DNA of 64,000 nt from Bryum argenteum (lineage: Eukaryota > Streptophyta > Bryopsida > Bryales > Bryaceae): positions 799,413-863,412 of the forward strand of contig CM073324.1 of the NCBI GenBank assembly GCA_037043015.1, written 5' to 3'. The stretch's first letter is position 1; each line of letters opens with the position of its first letter. The position numbers were made by a program, and so were the translations under genes. The notes beneath the pieces were generated by a model, which was not told the DNA's origin, made no database searches, and saw nothing but the letters and a program-made list of their open reading frames with translations. Of this stretch, positions 34,589-45,300 are shown piece by piece.

Positions 34589-35071
34589 TTAGTGCCTGCG
34601 GCGATGATGACGTCTTCGTTTATGGTGTCTTCTTCGGCTATGCCTTCGTCTGCTATGTCTTCGTCGCCTTCGGCTATGTCGGCGCCTATGTTTATGACCT
34701 TTCCGGGATCTAAGTTTGTGATAACGTCTATGTGTTTTACAAGGACCATGAGGGAAAGCTCGGCGGCGAGGAACTCCTTCTTCTTCATCAACATTAACTT
34801 TTGCTAACTTGTAAATTCCACCGGTTTTTTCAATTTTTCCTTTTTCTACTAGTCCTTTCAATGTGGATGTCAACATTTTATTCTTGATTGCATCAACTTT
34901 TCCATTTGAGCTTTTTAGTTCTAGACGCTTGCGTATTGTTGCTAAGTTTGCTCCTTGCCGCTGCTTCAAAACCATAAGAGTGTTTTGAAGCACAGTTGCC
35001 TTGGAATGCCAAGGTTGTTTTAGTTTTGACATTTTTTCTATAGATCGATTGATTTTTACTCGACAACACAT
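34589..35071 (-). CDS. Linker-histone-like protein with Arg/His-rich protamine-like tail
   Basis: 160 aa, intronless. Residues 20-90 read as an H15 (histone H1 globular, winged-helix) domain: KATVLQNTLMVLKQRQGANL, then LTSTLKGLVEKGKIEKTGGI and YKLAK. A short acidic hinge VDEEEG follows. The last ~60 residues are extremely basic, with repeated RRRHS/RRRHH blocks, Arg far above Lys, one Cys, and almost no hydrophobics. Arg codons are mixed (CGC, CGA, CGT, AGA, AGG), which argues against a simple-repeat artefact. In the liverwort Marchantia, sperm protamines come from cleaved H1 histones, and this architecture fits such a precursor. Role in sperm chromatin is inferred. The second Met at 35032 (147 aa) has an A-rich context and is an equally good start. 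It could instead be a basic somatic H1. Confidence 0.72.
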   Translation of the reverse strand: MCCRVKINRSIEKMSKLKQPWHSKATVLQNTLMVLKQRQGANLATIRKRLELKSSNGKVDAIKNKMLTSTLKGLVEKGKIEKTGGIYKLAKVNVDEEEGVPRRRAFPHGPCKTHRRYHKLRSRKGHKHRRRHSRRRRRHSRRRHSRRRHHKRRRHHRRRH

Positions 35072-36309
35072 AAAAGAAATAATATTTTTAATGAACTAAA
35101 ACTAATAGACTCTAATACGAAGGAATGTGTAATCACAAAAAGCAATGCTATCCTTTGAGGTCTTCTTCTCTGTTGAGTTCAAAGACAACATAGTGGTACA
35201 TGCCCCTTCCCCTTAACGCCACTAGTTGCAACGATTCATTGCACCTTTTCTTCCTTTGACTTTTCAATCAATTTTGCAACCCTTCAAATCCATTCAAATC
35301 ATTTGTAGTTTTACCAATTTTAAGAAAATATATACTTTGGATATCAACATGGTATCTTAAAATATACAAACATAGAATTAGTGTCAGAAGTATTAACACC
35401 CGCATAGAGTCTTTGTATATTTGGGAGCTCTAAAAGCCAACAATGCAATTTTTACCAATTTGCACGGATAGGAGTGTGGATCATATTTTTAGAGTTTTTA
35501 AATTTTTTTGGCCATAGTATCTTCAAGCTAACTACTATTAAGAAGTCTTGTTTTAACAATACTCATAACATTCAAAGTTTAATCAAAACTCTTTTTGGGC
35601 ATTTTGTGAGAGACATTATCTACTTTGTGGACAGTGCCTCATAGTTGTTACTTCAAAAAGAATTCCATGTATCTTTCCCTACGGAGAATTTGGTTGAGTA
35701 TACACATGCAAAATTTCCGAGACTCACCATCCTTTTGCAATCTACATGCAAATTATTTCAAGAAAAAAAAAAACAAGAACAATGAAATGTGGAAACATGC
35801 ATTATGTTAAATACATCTAGTTAACCCTTTAAGGCCCCACGGGAGGCGTAGATCATAGACGTACATTTTTCTCTTCAAATTTAGGAGGATATTGAGAGGC
35901 ATGTTTTGGAAATCCAACCGTATGGATGTGACAATCAATGTACATTATGTTCAAAGAATTTTATGAGGAGTGACCAATCAGAGGGTTTTGGTGAGATTGC
36001 ATGAAAAGAGACCATAAGACATTGGGTTTAGTGAGTTTACAGTAGCTCCATGCTCTTGACATTTAAAGAAAATATCGATCACACCACGACTCAATCCCAA
36101 GTGTTAAAAATTATGTTTATGATGTGCATGCCTCGAAAATAATGCGGAGCAAATCTTTGAGCCAATTGTTTACAATTCGGATCTCATATGTATTTCTATA
36201 CGCCGTATCTAGTTCCAAACTAAAATCCTTGTAAATCACAACGTATGCCATAGAAAGAAGCGAGCAATGTACTATCAGAAAGCTATTTGTTTTGATATAA
36301 ACTTCTTTG

Positions 36310-36825
36310 TTTCCCATCTTTTCTTTTCTTTTCTTCTTCTTCTTTTCTTTTCGTTTTTTTCCTCGTTCTCATCCTTTGTTTCCCCGTTCATTCATTTGTT
36401 TCCGGTTCCGGTTCCTCTTCCCCCAACTTCCCTTCTTGATTTCCATCATTCGTTCCCGGTTCCCATCATTCATTCCATGTTCTCTCGTTAATGGTCCCCG
36501 TACTTTTTGGGATTTATAGCTCGAATTCTTTTTTTCTAGTTTTTAATTCCCCCCCCCATATTCCCTTGATCTCTCGTTTATTCCTTATTTGCTCTCATTT
36601 GCGTGTTCCATATTCCTTATCCTTTTTACTCATTCTTATGTTATTGGGATCTAAAAAACTTTTAATAACATACAAATACCACTTACGGAAACTCTTCAAA
36701 ATCTTTGAAACTCTTCATGTCGTGCATACATGATCAAATGATGATAACCATGACCATGACCATGCATGTATGGATCGCGAGTGACACAGACACATGGACA
36801 ACTCGTATTCTTTTATATATAGAGA
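36310..36825 (-). mobile_element. Second Helitron-like copy, 5' end preserved
   Basis: On the minus strand the element begins A/TCTCTATATATAAAAG at 36825, a typical plant Helitron 5' terminus (TC start after A). It runs through the block shared with 21.95-22.13 kb (AAGATTTTGAAG, GGAATATGGAACA) into GGAAC-rich purine tracts. No CTAG-type 3' end is visible before 36300, so it is probably truncated. No coding capacity. Confidence 0.55.
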
Positions 36826-36829
36826 TTTC

Positions 36830-38830
36830 TTCTTTTGTTATTTTGAAGATTCCTAAGTGCTTCTTATTACTCTCTAGTGTTATTGGAATGAAATAGGAGC
36901 GTGAACTATGGAAAAATAGATAATGAAATATGAAAAGGTAGAATTGGCTCATATTCTACACATGAATGATAGTCCACACTTGGAGACATCTTGCACTAAA
37001 ATACATGCCATGTTGTCAAAACATCAAAAATTGGACTACTAAACTAGAATTGATATAAAATTAAAACCAAAAAAATAAGATTAGAATCCAATTGTGGATA
37101 AAGGAGATACTACTTTTCAGAAGCCAAGCATTTTCCCAATTTTTTTAGAGTAAAAACATTATTGCATATCCCATACCAAAAGTATTTGAATTGAAGATAT
37201 TTCAGATGGAAAGTTGTTATATTTTATCTCAAAGATTTTTAAATATGTAAAATAAATAACTAATTATGGTTTTACATAATTAGCTTGCAATGGATAAACA
37301 TTCCAAGTTTGAAATATACCCAAAAACAAAAGCTTCCTTCACAAAAATGCATGTCATGAATTAATACCTTCTTGTAAGGATCGATACTTTTTAGAATAAA
37401 AACTAGATTTATTTGCGTTCCAACCCAAGTGATTTTTTAAATAATAAACTTGGCTCTTATTGCTCTTCAAAGTTTAGCCCTTCATTATAAAAGGGGTTAT
37501 TGCACACCAAGTACAAATTTAGGGGAGAATAAGCGAAGTGTGTGTGGAATAATTTTTAATCATCATGACTTGTCTCTTTTAATTCCATATCAACTCATAT
37601 TAGCCTCTCCAAATTGCCAATATTGTATCAATTTTGCAAAGTGGCCCAACCAATGACTTATTCTAACATTTTCACACTATTGTATTGAATTGTGAGGTTA
37701 TTTTGCGTTCTAGCTAATGTGTAGTATCGACAATCAATTTGGTGGCTTGATTTGCGTATAATAATAAATGAAGCAATGGTAGACGGATGTAAATTGTACC
37801 ACCAGGCAACATTGAAGTATAACTAAGCAAACAACATTGATGTTCTTAAGGGCATTTTAAAATCAAGAGAATGCTAATTGATGATGTACAAGAATACAAT
37901 CATGGTTGTAAACCTTACTCCAAGTACTCCTAAACTAGCATAATATTGTTGTGATAGTATTTTCACACAATATTACTTTCCGTGCAAGAATTTTTCAAAA
38001 TGCATGCCTCTTTATGCATGATATGCGGTGTGCATAATTGATATCCTTTCAAATTTAATTTTACAATTTACGACAACAATGTATAATTAGCCTTGTTACT
38101 CTTGTCATATACTCACCTTGCATATTAATGAGAACCTGATATTTAGCTGGTTTTTGGAGCACTCACTTACAATGGTACCTGGATAAGATCAACCTCGTTA
38201 AGATCAACGTCTAGTTAAGAACGCTATCCCTGTCACTTTATTATGCAAAGAGGCATTCTTTCATTATGGTCAACCCTTGTATAAGATCAACGTTTTTGTT
38301 TGTTCGAAAACGTTTATTTAATCCAAGCACCACTGTACCATAAAAGCCCATAAAAGCCCCCTACCCCATTAGAGTGCCAAATCTGAAAATGAAGAATGGT
38401 GAATGATAAATTGAGTGGTTCCTCTCATGGACTTGTTGCTAAACTCGAATTTGTTTACTATTCTTGTCTATTTAGGGAAATAACATAGACATGAGGAAGC
38501 AGATTCTGGTGATTCCTCATGAAAATGCTTCATGCGAAAAACTCAAATCCAATCTCCTTGAATACAAATTAACTCTGAGAAGGTGGTGGTAAAGGGTTAA
38601 AATTCTTTGAGAATACATACGCAATAGTGGTCCAAATGTCTTCAGCAACTCATATCCTCCAATTCCGAATGCAAACACAGAAGTTTTTCATTCTTGGGAA
38701 GGGTGTTTCACAGGATCAGAAACATATTTCTCATTGTCACAATCAACTCTTGCTCATATGAACAGAAATGTCCACTTGTTAACAAAACCGATTGGGTACC
38801 CATTCAATGCCTTGAAGCAACACAGCGCAG
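36830..38830. other. AT-rich intergenic DNA
   Basis: No gene recognised. A (CCATGA)n-like stretch lies near 36745-36770. The last 200 bp before 38833 would hold the 3' UTR of the minus-strand Expp1-like gene. Confidence 0.45.
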
Positions 38831-38832
38831 GG

Positions 38833-40948
38833 TCAAGCTTGTCCACCAGTTCCAACCTGATTGCTCTGGTCGATGATAGACTGGATACCATTCTGGAGGA
38901 GGGAATCTGCTTTGAAATACAGTGCTGAAAGAGAGTACTTTGTCACACTTTTCACATTCATCCATGATTTCAAACTCACTTTGTTCTTGTCTGTACCGGC
39001 GTACGCTACATTAATCTGCAATCAAGCACAAACGCATCAATCGTCTAAATCAAATCGGTCCACCACTTGCATTAACCAGTCATTCAATGATACTCGCGCT
39101 GCTGAAAGCAAACAAGGTACTGATAGGTAGTGATAGATACAAAGGACCCTGTTAATTGGTAAAGTATCATCAAGTTAAAGCTGAGCCTGAGGTTGTAAAG
39201 GCCACAAAGCATTCAAAATTAGCAATACAAAGAATGGTACATTGATAACATGAACTCGGAGTCTGGCTTAAACTCAACTGTGTGCAAGAGGTTAAGCACC
39301 GTAACAAATGAATTATCCTCAGTTCGATTCAATAAAGCTTTCCAATGATCCAATTAGTAAGGAAGCGATTGGTGTACTGATTGACTCCTCTTCGCAACTC
39401 ACCCGAGTGAAACACGCGTCAGGGTTGCTTGAGTTTAGAGTAGCACAATTCGCTGTAGAAATTGCACAATTGTTATCAAGACAGAGCGACGTGCCGTTTC
39501 CACAATCTGTGCACTCATCATCTTTCCTGCGTAGCCATCAACAGATACAGAAACCTGGTAAAGTATGGATCATTGCATGAACATGCTTCAAGCATCAAAA
39601 GTAGAGGATACTAATACCAGTAAGAGACCTGATCCTGTCTTATATGTTGACCCCAACTATCCGGTCAGTTGGACTATGATGTAAACAGGACTGACTTAAA
39701 GGCATACAACCTTCGTTCTGTCAATGAAAATGGGGTTGTTTGGTCCACCCTCGTCAATATTCCACCATTTCAACCTTAAATGAGCTCTACCTCTGACGTA
39801 AATATAATTCACATATAAGACGACCACAAGAAACGTTGCATCTATATTCCGTGGAACTGATCAATATGAAGCCTTGTTCGGAATGGTTGGCAGAGGCATA
39901 CCACGTAAGATTTCGCAGCACTCCCATCTCAAAGTTCATTACTAGCAACAAACCTGCAACTTTACCCTGCAGACAGAAAGATGACATATCTTCTTATTCG
40001 TGAAAGTTACAAGAAACGGATGTGATGGAGATCCACTAACATTGACGGTAGAGAATGTTCTCGGATCGGAAACAATGGTCTCGTTGCCAGTTGCGGCATT
40101 GTAGCCAGTGTACACCACCAGACTCGCAGCTGCCGGGAACTGCACACACCCATATCCACACTCTACTGCCTTTCAACCTGTGTCATGTGACGACGACGCC
40201 ACAATGCCCTATTTCTCACAAACGGCACACAATATACTACGAGGACAGATTGATGGTCAATACGACACCATCCATGGTAAAAATCTTACTCTCCTTGTAG
40301 CATTTGCTACCTAAAGTATGTAAGCTTCAATCGGCAGTGCAAGTGCAATCTTGTGGAGCCCTACCTTACTTAAAATATCCTGTAAGTAAGATCAGAGCAT
40401 GTGTTGAAGGAGCGCACTGTAGTTGAGACGTTTTTGAGAGTTTGGTTGTAGATTTGGAAGAGACTAAGTTGATCAACCATCGGCCGGAACACCGTCACTT
40501 GTGCACCAGGAAGAATTTGCTGCGCATGCAAACTCATCATCATTGTAAAAATATGTGATATCTGAGAAGCTACAATGGAGAGTTGATTGGACACTCACAG
40601 ATGCAGTGTCGGGATTGCAAGGCGAAAGCAGGTTGAGCTTGGTATCGGAGTTGTTGTACCACATGCTACGATTCCCTCCTAATGCCACAGCAACTGTGAT
40701 TGCATCGCCTAAAGCAATTGGTTGCAGCTGCGCGCATGGACTTACCACCGGATTCGTGTCACCTGCACCTACCTCCTGCCACACAAAGTCAAGAGAGAAG
40801 ATGTTGTAGGTTATTATGAGTCAGTGATAATTATTTTCTACTACAAATGTTGCCATGCGAATGAGCAATTCACCTGAAGCGTGGTCAGAACGAGCAACAT
40901 CAGGCATCGAATTGACAAAAGATCGGATTGAAGATCTTTACGTATCAT
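38833..40948 (-). CDS. Expp1-like plant secreted protein, seven exons
   Basis: About 270 aa. Exons: 40874-40948, 40599-40775, ~40430-40519, 40041-40139, 39902-39966, 39403-39526, 38833-39015; phases agree throughout. The N-terminus has a hydrophobic leader (CLMLLVLTTLQ). Landmarks shared with plant Expp1-type proteins as I remember them: LGDAITVAVAL, TVFRPMVDQLSLF, GYNAATGNET, LRNLTW, a Cys-rich stretch (DECTDCGNG...CLDNNCAIS) and INVAYAGTDKNKVSLKSW near the end. Several N-glycosylation sequons fit an extracellular protein. Function of the family is not known to me. The exon 3 donor is uncertain: AAC/GTCTCA (40430) or 12 bases further; both keep phase. The family call is from memory. Confidence 0.75.
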
Positions 40949-42350
40949 CGTTGCTAAGAATTCAAAGATGTTTGCTACAAATCGTAATGGATACTGCCAT
41001 CATGAGAATTATCACTGCATTACATGCATCAATTGTGACGATTTCCTTTCGATGACATGCAAGTGCGCAACTATGACTAGTTTAGGAGCCAGCGAAGTTA
41101 ACGACGAGCATCAGAAAGCGAATTTTCCATGTTTATGGCTTCCAAATTAGGGCTTGGGGTTTCGCCCAGAATGCACTACCCACAAATTTTTGAATGAAAC
41201 ATGGATGCAGAATTAAGTACAGTGTTCCGTCCTCCTCGTGGGGTTCTTTTCCAACTCACCCTTTTCAAGGAGGGCGGAATTCTGTACATAATTTCCACAT
41301 TACAGCCCCCAAGGAGCATCACCCTGAGATGACTGCTCAAAACTGACGCAAGTTGAAGATGACTTACTACACTTAAATCACCGAGAAGTACAAAGTAACT
41401 TCCAAGCCTCATCCTCCATGTACTCGCACTGAAGATTTTAGGGTGTCATTTTAACCCACCATTTTAATAGCACCTACAAATTTCATAACAAATTGTAAAA
41501 GAGGTCAAAATTAGTGATTTCATTATGTCTAGTTCTTCACTTACTTTGCCCATGCACAAAAATAACTCACGAGGTTAACTCCAGTACCAGCATCCAAAAA
41601 GTTTTTTGATTTTTAGTGGCTATTCTCTCACATATCTTATATCCAATATGCTAATTTTATGATCCTTTGTAGGTAACTTTCCCCTTTTGTATTGTAAATA
41701 GAAAATTTTATAACATTTTTATACAAGTTTCTTTTGTATAATTTCAAAATCTACTAGGCTATTTGACCATTTTTGTAGGTTGCATTTGTATCAACCTTAT
41801 GCTCTTCCTAGACCTTGTCCACTAGGCATTTGCCACACGGTAATTTGAGTCATCATTGAGTAGTCAACCTTATATCAAACGTATAGTGTATCCCGCACTA
41901 TAGTCATAGAAACTCTACATAATGAGAGTGTTAAGTTATTATCTATTTATTCTTTGGAACCTCTTGATATTTACTTTAGCTGGTACTTTTGTTGATCTTC
42001 ATATCTAATTTTACTTCTCTTTACTTTTGTTAACTTGTATTAACTGGTTGTATTCATACGATATACATACATGATGGAATAGAGCTCTTGCTCATTCTTG
42101 TGATGCTTAGTATATTTTGCCTGTCTCAGAACAAATACAACAGCAAATAGTGAAGGACGAATCAGATTACAACAATGCGACGCCGTCGGAATTCAAGGTC
42201 AGGCTTTCGATGAATGCCGTCCACATAGAAGCACCAAGTATTCATTCATTCATCAATCAGCTTCCAGCACTCTCTTGCTGACCCCGCCTTTCTTCCGAGT
42301 GTTGTTGCAGCTCCTGTTGCAGAGCAGCGATCTGTCACCCCGCCATCGCC

Positions 42351-45300
42351 ATGGCGCTCGTGCAGCCAGCCCTGAAGAAGGACGACGATCGCGAAGATGA
42401 CTGTAAGTTTCAATCGTTTTTGAAATCGCCTAGATCCGTGCATTACACTGCTTGATCTGGTGGGTGGTGAAATTGAAGCCCAATTCTGAATCGGGGGTAC
42501 TTGTTTTTCTTCATCCGTGCAGCTGAGTACTCGCCCTTCTACGGCATTGAGAAGAGCGCCGTGCTGCAGGAGGCGCGCGTTTTCAATGACCCTCAGCTGG
42601 ATGCACGCCGGTGTGCACAGGTAGGGGTGGGAAAATGGTTCCGTGGACTGGACTTAGGGCATTGAGCGATCGATTGGAGCCTTGATTTCGAGCTTTTTGG
42701 ATCCCTGGATTTTCATGTGGAAAATGAAATTGGACACTTTGCTGTGCAGGTCATTACGAAGCTGCTGTACTTGATCAACCAGGGCGAATCTTTCACGAAG
42801 GTTAGCATTCTTGTGCCATGATGTTAGGATTTAGTTCATCAGCATTGCGCGTTCTGGTATGGCAGGGCTCGGAGATTAGAGTTGTGAAATGGAAGAAAGC
42901 AAGCTAAACTAGGGTTTTTAGGCATCTATATTGAGGCTCCGGTGGTGGTTGTGAACAGAAAGAGGCAACAGAGGTGTTCTTTGCTGTGACGAAGCTGTTT
43001 CAGTCGAAGGACATCGGGTTGAGGCGCATGGTGTATTTGATGATCAAAGAGATTTGTCCATCAAGCGATGAGGTAAGTTTTGAGCTGCACCCTTTCATTG
43101 TGACACTAAAACGAAGGAGAACATGCAGAGAGCGGGTCAGCATTACACAACCCCGTTCGTTTTAGTTGTGACATGCTCAACACTGCTCTTGCAAAATCGG
43201 GGAAAAATAATGAAACTGCATGAGGGGAGAGTTTGGGCGCACAAAGCATGAAATATGTGTCCTAGTGAAGTTGTATGTGGATAGAGCTCCCGATCGTGGG
43301 GCCTGTTGCCTATTATGCGATGCAGACTGTATTGATCATGTGTCCGCGAAGCGGATAGCTTGTCTGCTTCTGGCTTGGGTGGGATGAACCTGTGATGATA
43401 GGATACCCTAATTAGTTGTTGTGCACCGGTGAAACGAAAGATCTGAATGGTGGTCTTGCGTTGTGACTCTGTGGCAGGTCATCATCGTGACCAGCTCGTT
43501 GATGAAGGACATGAACAGTAAGACAGACTTGTACCGCGCCAATGCCATCAGAGTACTATGCAGGATCACGGACGGTGGACTTTTGGGGCAGATCGAGCGG
43601 TACCTGAAGCAGGCTGTGGTGGACAAGAATCCCGTAGTGTCGAGTGCCGCACTTGTGAGCGGCATCCACCTTCTTCAGGTATGATACTTGCACGAGGGCG
43701 ATGGCCAACGATGTCTCGTGTCTGGTAGTTGTTGAGATGGTAGCGTACAGTCGAGCAATGACACATGATTTCCACATTTTGATAATCTGTTTCCTGATTC
43801 ATGCGACTTTGATTCGCAGAGCGTTCCTGAAATCGTGAAGCGATGGAGCAACGAAGTGCAGGAGGCCATGCAATCAAAGGCACCACTAGTCCAGTTTCAC
43901 GCTTTGGCCCTGCTGCATCAGGTGCGAACTTCTCATTCTCACTCAAAGCGGTACTGTCGTGGTTGTGTTGGGGGTTTACGTTCGTATGCAACTGCACTTT
44001 AAAATAAACAAGCGTCGTGTTGCAAGAGATTGGAGACGGATATCTTCTCGGTTTATATGTGCGTTTGTGGTCGTATCGTGTCATGGGGTGGGATTGTATG
44101 TGAGATTGCATGCTATCTCAATGATGCTGTCTTGTGCTGGCAGATTCGTCAAAACGACAGACTAGCAGTGAGCAAGTTGGTGACTAGTCTGACGAGGGGC
44201 ACCGTGCGATCACCATTGGCTCAGTGTCTCCTCATCCGGTACACATGCCAGGTAGATTCACGAAAGTCTCATGTGCTAGGTGTTTTTATCCGTGACCTCG
44301 TCCACCGAGGAGGTATCGAGTAGCTAAGACTTTGCTACTCGGGAGCACGGGTGGGGATGGTGTAGTGGGACAACCTTATTGTCAGTTGGTGCTTGAGTGT
44401 AACGAGGCCGATTGGGTTGATGAGCAGGTGATAGACGAATCAGCCCCGAATGCTCAGACGGGAGATCGACCGTTTTTTGACTATCTGGAGAGCTGCTTGA
44501 GGAACAAGAACGAGATGGTGATCTTCGAGGCTGCGAGGGCAGTGACGGAGTTAAGAGGTGTGACGGCGAGGGAGCTAACTGCGGCGATCACTGTACTGCA
44601 ACTATTTCTGAGCTCATCGAAACCAGTTTTGCGGTTTGCAGCTGTGCGAACCCTGAACAAGGTGAGCGGCGAGGTTGGTGTCGGGTTTGATGTGTGTGAC
44701 GTTCCGTGCTGTCTTCTTGTGCTGGTGGGGGACGACGTATTAGTACGGTGCGTGATGTTGGAAGTTGGAGGGATGTATTGGCAGGTGGCAATGACGCATC
44801 CACTGGCAGTGACGAGCTGCAACATCGACATGGAGAGTCTGATCTCTGACCAGAACCGGAGCATCGCGACTCTGGCGATTACGACGTTGCTGAAGACGGG
44901 CAACGAATCGAGTGTAGATCGGCTGATGAAGCAGATCACGAACTTCATGTCGGATATCGCGGACGAGTTTAAGATCGTGGTGGTGGAAGCCATTCGGTCA
45001 TTGTGTCTGAAGTTCCCTCAGAAGTACCGCTCGCTGTGAGTTGTCTGACCTTGGCGTGGCGTCCCACTGTACTTGACGGATCGACACTCTAGTTAGTTTT
45101 TGTGGTGGCGTGTGTAGCCCGTAGGTGCCAATCATGGATATTTTCTGAAGGCTGGAGCAGGCGTTGTCGCAAGTGGTTAAGGCTTGTTGGTTGTGTAACA
45201 GGATGAGTTTTCTGAGTAACATACTGAGGGAGGAGGGAGGTTTCGACTACAAGAAGGCCATCGTGGACTCCATCCTGATCCTGATCCGCGAGATTCCGGA

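Noticed and set aside
34582..34794. Acidic 70-codon minus-strand frame inside the protamine-like tail
   Set aside because: It is the shifted reading of the Arg-rich codons (CGA AGA becomes GAA GAC). It has no separate start context and no domain, while the other frame carries the H15 domain.
34388..34807. Plus-strand 139-codon Ser/Met-rich frame opposite the H1-like gene
   Set aside because: Antisense shadow of the Arg-rich tail; no family features.
43566..44111. 181-codon minus-strand frame, and other antisense frames within 42.3-48.2 kb
   Set aside because: They cross COPG exons and introns on the wrong strand and show no domain; the plus-strand exons are conserved.
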